Shown here: piece by piece, positions 31,960-43,010 of the stretch
Position numbering within the stretch: position 1 is the first letter of the stretch
How the letters are laid out: the number at the start of each line of letters is the position of its first letter
Source: Yponomeuta sedellus
Lineage: Eukaryota > Arthropoda > Insecta > Lepidoptera > Yponomeutidae
Direction: 5' to 3'
Assembly (NCBI GenBank): GCA_934045075.1
Contig: OW203747.1
Location: 10,161,566 to 10,225,565, forward strand
DNA: 64,000 nt
Made by a program: the position numbers and the translations under genes
The notes under the pieces: generated by a model
What the model was told of the DNA's origin: nothing
Database searches by the model: none
Seen by the model: the letters and a program-made list of their open reading frames with translations, nothing else

Positions 31960-32440
31960 TTGTATTGTGTTTATTAATTTCACACAAAACAACAAGAAAA
32001 TACGATATTTAAAAATTTTAATTTACCTGGGCGCCGATACTCCTAAGATACAGGTTTTTTGCCTAGTTTAGTATACAGGTTGCAATGACAAGAATATTGT
32101 ACAATAGATTTAAAATCAAACGATTGTAGTCATTTTTTTACATGGAAAATTTTGGTATTTAAAGTAACCAATTTATTATGATTATTCTCACCCATACCAA
32201 TTGAAAGCGAAGACGCAAAATAGTCGAAGGCTTAGACAAAAAAAAAGATAAGATAAAACGATAGTCATTAGACATTTATTTCCTCATTCGAAATCAATCT
32301 AGCATGGTGTTCAAAATACAGATTTTGACTGTCGCTCGACTTTTTACGTAGAATTCCAAGATATAAGCTTCACAGTCGTATACGACATATTTGCTAGTGA
32401 AGAGAGAATTGGCTCCCTTGATCGATACTCTGTGTGTCGA
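31960..32440. other. Unassigned AT-rich stretch
   Basis: Nothing recognised. Confidence 0.3.
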
Positions 32441-32700
32441 AGCACTTGTAGCCTAGTTGAACCGAGTGATTGGAATCTATCACTTGAGTTAAGCAACGTA
32501 AGGGGCGGTCAGGTGCAGGATGGGTGACTGTCCGTGGCTACCGCTAGTGGCATTTTCCCGAGCGCTTCAGTGTTTCGCAAGGCACGTTAATTAAGCCGTT
32601 GGTGCCGGCTGTCATGTAATGGCAGTCGTTTAAACCATGACAGAAGCCTTACGGGCGGCATTATAACTTCTGACAGTAAGGCCCGCCACTGTCTTACAAT
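32441..32700 (+). mobile_element. 5S-SINE copy, 3' truncated
   Basis: Head 'cacttgagttaagcaacgta', 'caggatgggtgactg', body to 'ccactgtcttacaat'. Confidence 0.8.
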
Positions 32701-33061
32701 TTTTATTAAAGTTTTTTTACTGTTCCTTCAACAGAGTTTACAACCAGTTCGCAGTTACTGGCGAACCACGTTTAACTTGAATGGTAATATCGGTGCATGG
32801 CCTCGACGGTGGTTCTACGGAAGTGACGTAATGGAACCCGGAACCTCCGCCTGATAAGAAACGTGCCCTAATCGCGCTATTAAAACTGTTTCACAAACAC
32901 ATTATTGCAAGTTGTAAGCCTAGCACCGGCTCTAAGTTGGACCGCGTTACGCAGAAACAGTCCAACACACAAAAAGTCACTTTCGAGAAAAACGCTTTCT
33001 AAGTTTTAAATTGTTTCGTTGTATGTTTTTGTCCGGAAGTATATTAGAGTTATTAGAAACA
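32701..33061. other. Unassigned stretch
   Basis: Nothing recognised. Confidence 0.3.
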
Positions 33062-33380
33062 CCGGTATCAACCCTTGTATATCCCCACTCAACAGTGGGG
33101 GACCCGTGCCCCCGTGGGCACGGGTCTCTTCCTTCATCGCAGGCAGGTTAGGCCATACTCCACGAGGGCCAAGTCCGGGTTGGTGGAGGATTGTACTCGT
33201 AAGACAGTGGCGGGGCTTACTGTCAGATGTTATCAAACCGCCCGTAAGGCCTCTGATATGGCTTAACGACACTAGCGGTAGTCACGGGCCGGTCACCCAT
33301 CCTGCACCTGACCGCGACTGTTGTTGCTTAACTGAAGTGATTGATTCCAATCACTCGGTTCGGCTAGGCCACAAGCGCCG
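33062..33380 (-). mobile_element. 5S-SINE copy with internal deletion
   Basis: Tail to head, but the part between 'tggcttaacgac' and 'actagcggtagtcacggg' is deleted, and the tail has a small duplication ('cccgtgcccccgtgggcacgg'). Confidence 0.8.
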
Positions 33381-33659
33381 CTATTACATGTAATATTCTC
33401 ATAAATACAATATTGACTAAGTGCATGCTAGCCACATTAGTACGAAAGATAATTATTGTGTTTTAGTGAATATGACGCTAGTAAATTGATACTAATTGTG
33501 ATTTAGCGTTGTAAGGTAGCAGTTCTGGGGTTATTATCACGAAACCGTTGTAGATTTATGACTAGAGTATAATTTGCCTTATAAAATACAAACCCCTGGG
33601 GACTTTTCATCAATATTAGGGCATGCCTTACTGACTAAAATATTGATTGTCCTGAAAAT

Positions 33660-33850
33660 CGACGGCCTCTGTGGCGCAGCGGTAGCGCATCTGCCTACCA
33701 TGCAAGGGGTCCCGGGTTTGATCCCCGGCTGGGAACAAACAAAAAACCCTAGGTCTTGGATGTTTACATGCTTGTGATGTCGTTGCTCCTGGTTACCACG
33801 ACACAGGGTATCCTAGTGTGGGGCCAGAAGCAATGTATGTGCATGTATGT
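33660..33850 (+). mobile_element. SINE-A copy
   Basis: A box TGGCGCAGCGGTAGCGCAT, B box GGGTTTGATCCCCGG, full tail. Confidence 0.8.
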
Positions 33851-33877
33851 AACAAAAACCCAATTTATTTTCTCATT

Positions 33878-33881
<4 letters not shown>

Positions 33882-33922
<41 letters not shown>

Positions 33923-33937
33923 AAGAAAGAGAGAGAG
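33882..33937. repeat. (GA)n microsatellite
   Basis: About 28 GA units with a few AAA interruptions. Confidence 0.9.
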
Positions 33938-34019
33938 TACTATAGGTTTTAATCAAAATCCTAAATCCTAATAAATTAAAATCCTCAATGTAATGTATAA
34001 ATCCTAATTTCACCCAAAT

Positions 34020-34135
34020 ATTTTAATGTGTTTTGTGTATGAGTTTTCTTTTTTTGTGTTTAGTATTAATTTCATCCAAATGTTTAATGTGTGTCTAGTG
34101 TATGAATAAAGCATTATCTTATCTTATCTTATAGC
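34020..34135 (+). mobile_element. LINE tail with (TCTTA)n
   Basis: 'gtgtatgaataaagcattatc' followed by TTATCTTATC repeats. Confidence 0.5.
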
Positions 34136-34185
34136 GGCTCTTCGCAGAGGAGCCCAGTGGGGGAGAAAAACGGACTCGGTACTTC

Positions 34186-34682
34186 GATATAAACCCTTGT
34201 ATATCCCAACTGCTCGGGCACGGGTCTCTTCCTGCACCTTAGGAAGGTTTGACCATACTCCACCACGGGGGCCAAGTCCGGGTTGGTGGAGGATTGTATG
34301 ACAGTGGCGAGCCTTACTGTCAGAAGTTATCAAGCCGCCCATGCCTGTCTCCAAGTTAAGTTAATATAAAATAAGCATGGCCAGAGTAATTAACTATATC
34401 TATAACAAATTTAAAAACCTATTTAGGGCTAAAAATTTCACCCATGCCGGGATTCGAACCCGCAAACTTTTAGCCTCTAAATAGGTTTTTAAATTTGTTC
34501 CTTAGCACGGGTTAGTGCATTAAAAATAAAAATAGTATATCTATAACAGTGAATATTTTGTAAGTTTTGTAAAAAAAACAGGCCTCCGACATGGCTTAAC
34601 GACTGCCATTACATGACAGCCGGCACCAACGGCTTAAGGTGCCTTGCGAAGCACGGAAGCGGTCAGAAAAATGCCACTAGCT
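34186..34682 (-). mobile_element. 5S-SINE copy split by other insertions
   Basis: 34186-34342 (tail and first body half) and 34578-34682 ('aggcctccgacatggctta' to 'atgccactagc') fit together. The gap holds a sequence that itself carries a SINE-C. Confidence 0.75.
34407..34535 (+). mobile_element. SINE-C, 5'-inverted, with 12-bp TSD
   Basis: Flanked by TATATCTATAAC (34395-34406, 34536-34547). Antisense part from AAATTTAAAAACC to 'gaacccgcaaac', then sense 3' part 'cttttagcctctaaatagg', then 'cttagcacgggttagtgca' and the A-rich tail. Confidence 0.85.
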
Positions 34683-34749
34683 CGGTACTTAGTTCTGTAC
34701 AATAACTATATAAAATCCTTAGTTTAGAGCCGTGGTACTTCTTCTCTAT

Positions 34750-35025
34750 TATTTTATGCGGCCTACAAACGTCCCACAGCAGGGCACAGGGCCTCCTCTC
34801 GGACGGAGAGAGAGGGATTAATTACCACGCGTGCCCACCGCGAATTGGCAAATTCAAGCGCTGAGGTATTTGAACACCTCAGACACTCAAATTTCCTCAC
34901 GATTTTTCCCTTCAACAAAGGGAAAAACTTAGAAAAAAAGTCATTGGTCATGCCTTCGCTGGGAATCGAACCTGGGCCTCTCGCTTCGGAGTCCATTGTT
35001 CCCTCCACTGGGCTGTCGCCGCTTA
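34750..35025 (-). mobile_element. SINE-D copy, full length (reference)
   Basis: Minus strand: tRNA-like head with B box AGGTTCGATTCCCAGCGAAG, body 'gtgttcaaatacctcagcgc', 'cacgcgtggtaattaa', and a 3' end like 'tgccctgctgtgggacgttt'. About 275 bp. Confidence 0.7.
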
Positions 35026-35076
35026 TAGATTATTACTATGTAATATATTAACTTTACCTTTCCATGACCTGTAGCA

Positions 35077-35628
35077 AATAGTAGATTGTTAACCGAGGGT
35101 AGAAAGAATCAATTCCCGAGGTATTTAGACTTAACTCTTTAGACGGCTTTAGTCCGAGTAGGAATTGATTCTTTTACCCGTGTTAAACACTCTACTATTC
35201 ATTTCAAATATGACGAAAATAAAAACTCATTTTTAATATTCAAATCTTAGCATAAAAGATTATTATCTATTTTTTTTAATTCCGTCACAGATACTCGTAC
35301 ATATAACAGATTAGTACCCGCCAATTGTAGTCGACTTTTTAAATTTTAAATATGGAACTCGCCGCGTAATTGTTGCGGCTTATTCCGCTCAAAGAGGTTT
35401 GCGCTAAGTTCACACTGGCTGTTTAGAAACTCACATGGCCGCAGCATTTTATTAATTAGATTTTTTTAGATAAAACTCTTCACAGATGACAGTAGTTCTA
35501 TTTTTAAATTTCGTTCCGGCCCTTATCTGGGAAGTAATTTGAATGAGTTTTTCCCTATCTATGGAGGAAAGCAGCATATTCCACCCAATAATCAGATCAA
35601 AACAACACTACTTTCCGAGTATAAGAAA
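35077..35628 (+). mobile_element. Two-copy element of unknown class (copy 1)
   Basis: About 550 bp, reverse-complementary to 56858-57408. One end is a foldback ('agaatcaattcccgaggtat' against 'aggaattgattct'). It runs to 'aacaacactactttccgag'. It has no coding capacity that I can see. Confidence 0.75.
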
Positions 35629-35904
35629 TGAAAAATCCCTTTAGGTATATTTTATCCGTAGAGGCTAGCTCCGTCCAAAGCAGGTGTGACAAAGCACGTA
35701 GAGGTCGCCTTACGGCGCTCGTTTCAAAGGAATATAGCTCCTATTACACAGGGATTCACGCGTCAAAGACGTCGCCTTTGGCATGCACCTTTTCTACTTC
35801 GGGGTATGTTCAGGGGTTGTTTTCCGTCCGTATTGCTTTGCATTTTTCTTGGCACAGAATGAGTACAACATTTCGGGAGCTTTAGTTTCAGTGTAATAGT
35901 ATCT

Positions 35905-36345
35905 AGAAATTAGCAAGAAAGTAGAATTAATGCAGTAGAAATGAAGTCCTTGAGAAGTATGTGTAGTGTTACTTTGAATGACAGGATACGCAATAGTCTG
36001 ATCAGAGAACGTTGTGGACTGAAAGAGGATGTAGTGACTAGAATTGAGAAAGGAATGTTGCGTTGGTTTGGACATGTGGAGAGGATGAAGGAAGAAAGAT
36101 TGACGAAACAAATATATATTGCGAATGTGAGTGGAAGGGTTGGTAAGGGTCGTCCCAGGCGGACATACATCGACCAGATAGGGGTGTATTAGCAAAGGGT
36201 AAGGTAAAAAGTACCCGGAACCGGCGGGCGTGCATGCAACGACTTATGAACGTTGATGCAGCGAAGGTGATCTGTCAGGATCGTGGCAAGTGGCAGTCCC
36301 TGGTATCTGCCTACCCCTCTGGGATACAGGCGTGAGGTTATGTAT
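35905..36345 (+). pseudogene. L2-like LINE polymerase C-terminus and 3' end
   Basis: Plus-strand remnant of a non-LTR retrotransposon polymerase. It reads SRINAVEMKSLRSM and DRIRNSLIRERCGL, then LRWFGHVERMKEERLTKQIY and VGKGRPRRTYIDQ. After a one-base frameshift near 36181-36190 it continues ACMQRLMNVDAAKVICQDRG and WQSLVSAYPSGIQA to a TGA at 36333-36335. This is the region downstream of the reverse-transcriptase domain; the RT and endonuclease domains are absent, so the copy is 5' truncated and dead. 19380-19535, 20226-20334, 22200-22436 and 49388-49560 are shorter pieces of the same family. The clade is not certain. Confidence 0.8.
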
Positions 36346-36357
36346 GTACGTAATATT

Positions 36358-36472
36358 ATCCTTTGAAGGAAAACATTGTGAGGAAACCTGAGGGTCTGCG
36401 GTGTCCAAATACCGCAGCGCTTAAAATTGGTAATCGCGGTGGGCACGCCTAGTAATTAATTCCGTACTCTCT
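36358..36472 (+). mobile_element. SINE-D fragment
   Basis: 'gaaggaaaacattgtgagga' to 'gggcacgcctagtaattaa'. Confidence 0.6.
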
Positions 36473-36608
36473 CATTATTTATTCATTAAATTATTTATGT
36501 ATGTGGTTTAAGTAACTTTATATACATTTCGTTGAATTCCTTATTTCAATATTTCTGTATTGCACCGACTACCCGTCTCCAATGTCTTTCTTGTCTCCGT
36601 CTATGGTT

Positions 36609-36972
36609 CGTTATCAACCCTTATATGTCCCCACTGCTGGGGCACGGGTCTCTTCCTGCATCGCAGGAAGGTTAGGCCATACTCCACCACGGGGGCCAAG
36701 TCCGGATTGGTGGAGGATTGTGAGACAGTGGCGGGCCTCACTGTCAGAAGTTATCAAGCCGCCCATAAGGCCTCTGACATGGCTTAACGACTGCCATTAT
36801 ATGACAGCCGGCACCAACGGCTTAACGTGCCTTGCGAAGCATGGAAGCGCTCGGAAAAATGCCACTAGCGGTAGTCACGGGACGCTCACCCATCCCGTAC
36901 CTGACCGCGCCTGTTGTTGCTTAACCAAGTGATTGATTCCTATCACTCGGTTCGCCTAGGCCACGAGCGCTT
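36609..36972 (-). mobile_element. 5S-SINE copy, young subfamily
   Basis: Full length. It shares the variants 'gacgctcacccatcccgtac' and 'ttaaccaagtgattg' with 47755-48130 and differs from it at few sites. Confidence 0.85.
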
Positions 36973-36984
36973 CTATGTCTATGG

Positions 36985-37078
36985 TTGCCTGGAAGAAATT
37001 GGTTTTAGTAATAAGGCCGCCATTTGTACTGTATTTTTTATGTTATTTCTGTGTACAATAAAGAATATTCTATCTGTC
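36985..37078 (+). mobile_element. LINE tail
   Basis: 'ggttgcctggaagaaattgg', 'aaggccgccatttgtactg', 'gtacaataaagaatattct', then TCTG repeats. Confidence 0.6.
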
Positions 37079-37089
37079 TCTTTCTCTTA

Positions 37090-37370
37090 GAGAAGCGAGA
37101 GTCTCTCAGAGAGAGAAAGTATACGATTAATTACCACGCGGGCCTACCGCGGCCTGAAACAATACAGGATTAAGACACTTAGGTTTTCTCACGATGTCTT
37201 CCTTCACCACCAGTGAGTGGAATTGCTGCTTCAACTTCACAAATTTACGCAACTTAGAAAACAAAATCATTGGTTAAAGTTTTTAAAATCATTGGTGCCG
37301 GGGTTTGAACCTACTACCTCCCGAATGTGAGACCGGCGTTCTACCGGCCCAGAACCACCGCTACCGCATT
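37090..37370 (-). mobile_element. SINE-D copy
   Basis: Reverse full-length copy with tRNA-like head (reverse B box GGGGTTTGAACCTACTACC) and a local repeat of 'aaaatcattggt'. Confidence 0.6.
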
Positions 37371-37449
37371 TATAACGTCAGTTCCATTAACTATCTTCAT
37401 ATTGTCAGACCAATATCACCAATCTTATATATTAGTCCATTCCATCCAA

Positions 37450-37565
37450 AGGTTGTCTGGAAGAGATCACTTTTAGTGATAAGGCCGCCGTCTGTACTCT
37501 TAGGTTAAGAAATATCTGCGTAGGTAATTTCCATTTTTATGTACAGTAAAATGTTCTTTATCTAT
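37450..37565 (+). mobile_element. LINE tail
   Basis: 'ggttgtctggaagagatcac', 'gataaggccgccgtctgtac', 'gtacagtaaaatgttcttt'. Confidence 0.6.
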
Positions 37566-37569
37566 TGTT

Positions 37570-39477
37570 AAAAAAACTCTGACTTTAATCCGTTTTGAAA
37601 CAAAAAAAAATACTGGCCACTATAGAACATTAACAATTTTTTGTAGTTTGTGAATATTTTGAGCTCAGATTATTTCACTGGCGTTCTATTTTAAATTCAA
37701 ATTGTTTTATACATTCAGATTTTCGACACAAAACCTTTTTACTGGCCACTACGTAAATCCAGCTACACGCTCTAATACTTTAAATATTATTTTTCTGTTA
37801 GCTGTAGGTACTGGGTGTACTGAGTGCCAGTAATATTTTCTATTCGGAATAACCATTGGTGGGTAAAATAGTGATCTCTGCTAGTAACGGACGATATGTT
37901 CAGCTGGACATTGATAGAACATTTCAAACGTTCTCGGGCCTGTCTGGTCCATTCGTACTTCAACTTTTTTCGTGTACTCACAAAAAATTTTAGACAATCT
38001 CTTTTTCTCGTAAACAGCTTAGTTGCCGTATTTGAAAAAACTTGGCAACACTTTAGTTTCAAGTTGTACTCAAAACTAATGTGTTACCGTTTAAAACATT
38101 TTCCTGGGACAAATTTTATGCCATATTTTACGAAACATCTGCATATTACTAAAGATTGAAGAGTTCCGTTCTCCATCTCTGAAAGTCTTCATCAAATTAA
38201 AATGGGATTAATGGGACGTTATATCTATTCGAACAAAAATTATTGAAATCAGTTAGCATTTCACGAAGTTACGCGAGATAAAGCAAAATAAGTAATACGT
38301 GTCGAATGGAAGACCTCCTCCTTTTTTGAAGTCAGTTTAAAAGTAGACAGCATGTATAGCATATAAAGGAAGATTTCGGAGTCGAGTTACTGCAGATTTG
38401 ATGTCTCCTGGCTCTTTCAAATAATTTACATCGTTGAGCTTCGCCAAAAAATATTGTTACTTTAAGTATTTTTATATAGTAATTACGTGCCATTTTTTTA
38501 TATATTTATATATTAAAAAATGTCACGTAACTAAGAAGATTAAGATGTCTGGTTTTAAGCAGTAGAACAATATTAAAAGGTATTTAGAGGACGATTGTGT
38601 CTTGTGTTCAACACATTCACGAGTAATATTTTTTTATTTGAAAACCCTATTAGATAATTAATGAATTTTAATTTATTTTTTTGAAGAATACATTTGAAGT
38701 TTCTTTGCTATCTTCTTCTCCATATAATTTATTAATTGTGAAACTAACAACACTGACGTGTTTATTAAATAAACATTTTGTTTCTGCAATGAGAAAAAAT
38801 AATTGATTTAATTTCAATATTGAGTTGGAGCGGAAGCCATCCTTTTTCAGTCGCTATCTATTAGGTATCAGTCTCTTTATGGATGGCGACAATTTGTTCT
38901 TGGTCAAAGAGAAATGGTGATTGAACGTGAAAAGTAGGAAAATGTAGTTTCTGGCTGGACGTAATTATTAACGGTTATTAAGGGTAGCCGAGGGCAGCTT
39001 TTTTAAATAGAAGCCGAGGCGATATTACTGTGAAAAATGTTAGTTACTTTTCATAGATGGGTGTCGATGCTGGCTCATTTAGAACCAAACTTCAAGTTAA
39101 GAAGTTATTATTAATGAGATGTTCATATGTATATGATTAGAATGTATTTATTTATGTAAATAAATATATGTTAGTTTTCTCAGATAGATATCTGCGTTAT
39201 GAATTTGAGTGCCATTACGTCTTATTCAAAGTATGCGAATGCTGAAAACTGAGTTTCAAGATTGAATGAAAAAATTTGTTTCTTTTTGACTTTGCTCAAT
39301 ATTAATTTTTTTTTCTATAGCACATAAAAATCACTTCAAGCTACGTTCATGTATTCAAGCATTTATCGTACAAACGAGAGCCGATAAAGATACATACAGA
39401 ACACTGTATTTCACAGCCAAAAGAAAAGTAAATATTTATTGGGTACTTTTTTGTGTTATTTATTTTATTTTTAATGT
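37570..39477. other. Long stretch without a recognised repeat
   Basis: No gene family recognised. Open frames reach only 91 codons (37787-38062, minus). 'tactggccacta' occurs twice (near 37609 and 37752), which could mark a small old insertion. This stretch and 39541-40621 are the longest without dispersed repeats. Confidence 0.35.
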
Positions 39478-39540
39478 GTGGTAATTAATCTTTCTCTGAG
39501 AGACGGCCTGTGCCCCGCAGAGAGACTTTTAAAGGCTACA
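39478..39540 (+). mobile_element. SINE-D 3' scrap
   Basis: 'ctctgagagacggcctgtgc' and 'cttttaaaggctac'. Confidence 0.5.
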
Positions 39541-40621
39541 TTAAAAAAGCACAGGCAGAACGTTTTTATTAGAAAGTATTACTGTCAAGGTATCAGTGAC
39601 GAACACATTAATTCCCCCGCGTCAAAGAGTTGATTTGTTTTTTTTTTTCAGTAAACAGCTTTATATTTGCTAGCCAGTTCGAAATTAAAATGAAATATCT
39701 GACAAGTTACCTCCTTGGTTGCCATGTTTCGGAGTAGAAGATCGTTCCATGTTCAAATTACACGACATTACTATGTAATTTATTTGGCTGGTACAACACG
39801 ACAGATATGAATTTTCATACAACTTTTGCTGGCCCATGCTCGTTCATTTCATTGTTACATGACAGCTCTCCGTTAATTTAATAAAGATGATAAAAATGTT
39901 ACTTGTAGAGTAATTTTTAATAGATTTTTTAGACTTTCTCAAAAATTTTGATTATGGGCGACAGTCCCCGGCCCGACAGTTCACCTAATAAATAATCGCG
40001 ATTAGATGCGTTAAATGTTACTTAATCATTATGAAAAACGGTAAAATTAAAGATTTATCGGTAAAGGTGTAATATATTTATTAGTATTCGTGATTTCTGA
40101 CCTTTTGCTCGAAACTATAAATCCAAATACAAAGCAGTTGGAAGTACCATGGCGTTGAAAAATGTTTTCTTATGTTTCCTCCAATATTCAAAAATTAAAA
40201 ATTATTTATTTATAACAGAGGTAACAATGATAGAGTCGAATCCTCCTTTTAAGTTTACACCTGTATTAAGCGTGAACAATTTACAGGACTGAGTTGGCCG
40301 GCACCGGTCATGAGTCACTCGATCCATAGATTTTTCAAAATTTTGTTCTTATATTGTCTGTCTGCTTAAAAGAAATAATTTTAAATGATAAAAAAAAAGC
40401 CTTAAAAAACCTTATTTTTGTCAAAATTAGCGCCATAAGTATTTAAATCGTTTTAAGAATGCCCCCTTAAAGTTTGTCAATCGGTCCATCTGCAGAACTG
40501 TTATAAAAAGAAAACTAAACCAGAAACACCCTATATTGAAAATAAGATTGAATCGGGTTAATACAGTATACCGGCTACGTATAATAGTGGTTGCTAAGAC
40601 AACAGTCAATCAATGGAATTC
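39541..40621. other. Unassigned AT-rich stretch
   Basis: No gene or repeat family recognised. Confidence 0.3.
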
Positions 40622-40653
40622 AATTCACTCTGTGGACCTCCACAGAGTGAATT
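40622..40653. repeat. Perfect hairpin
   Basis: 15-bp arms AATTCACTCTGTGGA and complement around CC. Confidence 0.7.
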
Positions 40654-40681
40654 TAGCTAAAAAAAGAAAACTAAACCAAAT

Positions 40682-41322
40682 TTCAAATTCAAATTCAAAT
40701 TAATTTATTTGTGGATCATAGGTAATTATTTTACATAATTGGTGGTCAGTCTTAAATTACAGATCACTATGGTCCTACCAGTACATAGGCATACAAATAT
40801 AATAAAGTTATTAAGAGGGTAAACAAGTTACAATGTGTCATTTAGAAAGTCTTCAATTTTATAATAACATTTTTCAACAAGTAGATCTTTTAATGTCTTT
40901 CGAAATACATCTACATTTAGTTCTTTGTACAGTGTTGGTATCTTGTTAAAGATTATAGGCGCCATGCACAAAATACTTTTTCGCATCATAGTAGTTTTAG
41001 CTGGATATGGGCGTAGTCTATTTTTATTGCGGAGGTTCCTATGTATCGTGTCTCCTAGAGAATGAAATAGATGAGGGTTGTTCCGTACAAACATAGCTAC
41101 CTCAAATATATATAAACACAGAAGTGTCAGAATTCGGTGGGTATGAAACATGGGCTTGCAGCTTTCTATGGACTTCATGCGAAACATGGATCGTATACAT
41201 CTTTTTTGAGTTTTAAAAGCTAGGTTTTTATTAGTGGAATTACCCCAGAATATTATTATCCCATACCCCAAAAGCACACAATATTGAAAATTAAAACGTG
41301 CTAATAAAGTATATCGAGTTTA
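40682..41322 (-). pseudogene. L3-like (jockey-like) LINE polymerase C-terminus
   Basis: Minus-strand reading TLLARFNFQYCVLLGYGIII FWGNST continues through KTQKRCIRSMFRMKSIESCK, LLCLYIFEVAMFVRNNP and the end CYYKIEDFLNDTL, with the stop at 40828. This is the conserved segment after the reverse-transcriptase core in jockey-like LINEs (YGIxxWGNS, then RxIRxxxxxxxxxSCKPxF). The frame is open for about 165 codons, but the RT core is missing. A 3' untranslated piece with a (TTGAAT)n end fills 40682-40827. A 5S-SINE abuts its truncated 5' side. Confidence 0.75.
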
Positions 41323-41325
41323 ATC

Positions 41326-41616
41326 ATGACCTAGTGAAACCGAGCGAATGAAATTAATCACTAGAGTTACATCAGGAGCAAACGCGGTCAGGTACTGGAT
41401 GATTGACCATGCCGTGAGTACCGCTAGTGACATTTTTCCCGAGCGCTTCCATGCTTCGCAAGGTACGTTACTGGCTTGGTAACTTCTGACAGTAAGGCTT
41501 ACAATCCTCCACCAACACGGACTTGCCCCCCTTGGCGGAGTATGGCCTAACCTTCCTGCGACGCAGGTAGAGACCCGTGTTCCAACAGTGGGGACATACC
41601 AAGGGTTGAGATAATA
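41326..41616 (+). mobile_element. 5S-SINE copy with internal deletion
   Basis: Head 'gcaaacgcggtcaggtactg', then a deletion from 'aaggtacgtta' to 'cttggtaacttctgacag'; ends 'ataccaagggttgag'. Confidence 0.8.
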
Positions 41617-42112
41617 TACCATCATATTTTCTGACGGATTTAGAGTTCTGAGTAGGTTAGGGAATTATTTTCGCGTGATTTTTTTTTCGCAAACGCATGC
41701 AACTTTACAACCTTAACATTTTCCGTATCACGCAGATTTTTCGGAAAAAATTGTGCGTTGAAAAATCGTAATGCGTGCTGAGCCTTAAAGTCTGCTCATT
41801 ACGACTGTACAACAGTGGTTGCTAAGGCAACAGCCAATCTGGTTCTGCCAGAGGTGCTGTGAATACTCGTATATCCCTGTCAAAAGGGACAATACGGGCC
41901 CTCTGCCACTCCGTCCCAAAAGCCTGCGTCACACAAGGGACGTGTTTATTATGTGTGTGACGTCACGGCTATTGGCTTTAAGTCCTATCGGATCCGGTTG
42001 AAAGAGTTTACTCAGGCTACGTTGGCCTATAACTATAAAGGAAAACATCATGAGGGAATAGCAGTGAATGAGGTATTTAAGTGTAGTTTAAGTAGTACTC
42101 TCTCGTTATCGT
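41617..42112. other. Unassigned stretch
   Basis: Nothing recognised apart from 'gtggttgctaaggcaacagc' (41815-41835), also present with one change near 40587. Confidence 0.3.
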
Positions 42113-42447
42113 TTGTTATCAACCCCACTGCTGGGGCACGGGTCTCTTCCTGCATTGCAGGAAGGTTAGGCCATACTCCACCACGGGGGCCAAGTCCGGG
42201 TAGGTGGAGGATTGTAAGACAGTGGCGGGGCCTTACTGTCAGAAGTTATCAAGCCGCCCGTAAGGCCTCTGACATGGCTAACGACTGCCATTACATGACA
42301 GCCGGCACCAACGGCTTAACGTGCCTTGCGAAGCACGGAAGCGCTCGGAAAAATGCCACTAGCGGTAGTCACGGGACGGTCGTCCTGTACCTGACCGCGC
42401 CTGTTGTTGTTTAACTCAAGTGATTGATTCCAATCACTCGGTTCGCC
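42113..42447 (-). mobile_element. 5S-SINE copy
   Basis: From 'atcaaccccactgctgg' to 'atcactcggttcgcc'; the extreme head is missing. Confidence 0.85.
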
Positions 42448-42547
42448 ATGGTGATAAAAAGTATACTATCTTTATCTCTATCTGAGAGATGGCCTGTCCT
42501 CTGCAGTGAGGTGTATTTTACATGAAATTCGGGTAGATATTTTTTGT

Positions 42548-42690
42548 GTAGCCTATAAACGTCCCACTGCAGGGCACAGGCCTTCTCTCAGAGAGAGAGT
42601 ATGGGCTTAATTATCACGCGTGCCCACCGGGGATTGGCAATTTCTCAGACACTTAGATTTCCTCACGATGTTTTTCTTTGCAGTTAGCGG
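42548..42690 (-). mobile_element. SINE-D copy, head missing
   Basis: 'aaacgtcccactgcagggca', 'cttaattatcacgcgtgccc', 'tttcctcacgatgttttt'. A plus-strand scrap of the same family lies at 42470-42515. Confidence 0.6.
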
Positions 42691-42708
42691 CTACAATTAT
42701 TATAACCA

Positions 42709-42856
42709 TCGTTATCAACCCTTGTTTTCCCCACTGCTGGGGCACGGGTCTCTTCCTGCATCGCGGGAAGGTTAGGTGATACTCCACCACGGGGGCCAAG
42801 TCCGTGTTGGTGGAGGATTGTAAGGCAGTGGTGGGCCTTACTTTCAGGAGTTATGT
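42709..42856 (-). mobile_element. 5S-SINE copy, 5' truncated
   Basis: Tail 'ttatcaacccttgttttccc' to 'gccttactttcaggagttat'. Confidence 0.75.
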
Positions 42857-42914
42857 TTAGAAAACCAAACACATGGAAAAGCACGTAGACTGCGGTAATT
42901 TGTGCCAAAGTGTG

Positions 42915-43010
42915 CTAAAGTAAAGTACGGTGAGCCCCTTGGGATTCGAACTCGCGACCTCTGGAATGGTAGTCAAACATTTGTTACTCCTAGGCTAATA
43001 AGGCAGTCGA
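42915..43010 (-). mobile_element. SINE-F-like tRNA head
   Basis: Reverse B box GGGATTCGAACTCGCGACC and 'ctcctaggctaataaggcag'. Confidence 0.45.

Noticed and set aside
37787..38159. Overlapping 87-91 codon frames on both strands
   Set aside because: No recognisable domain, no splice-site context that would make either an exon, and no similarity to any repeat frame in the window.
40580..41840. GTTGCTAAGGCAAC (41820) and GTTGCTAAGACAAC (40592), resembling an RFX-type X-box
   Set aside because: Two similar sites lie in what may be one shared repeat scrap, with no gene nearby; chance or repeat origin is more likely.
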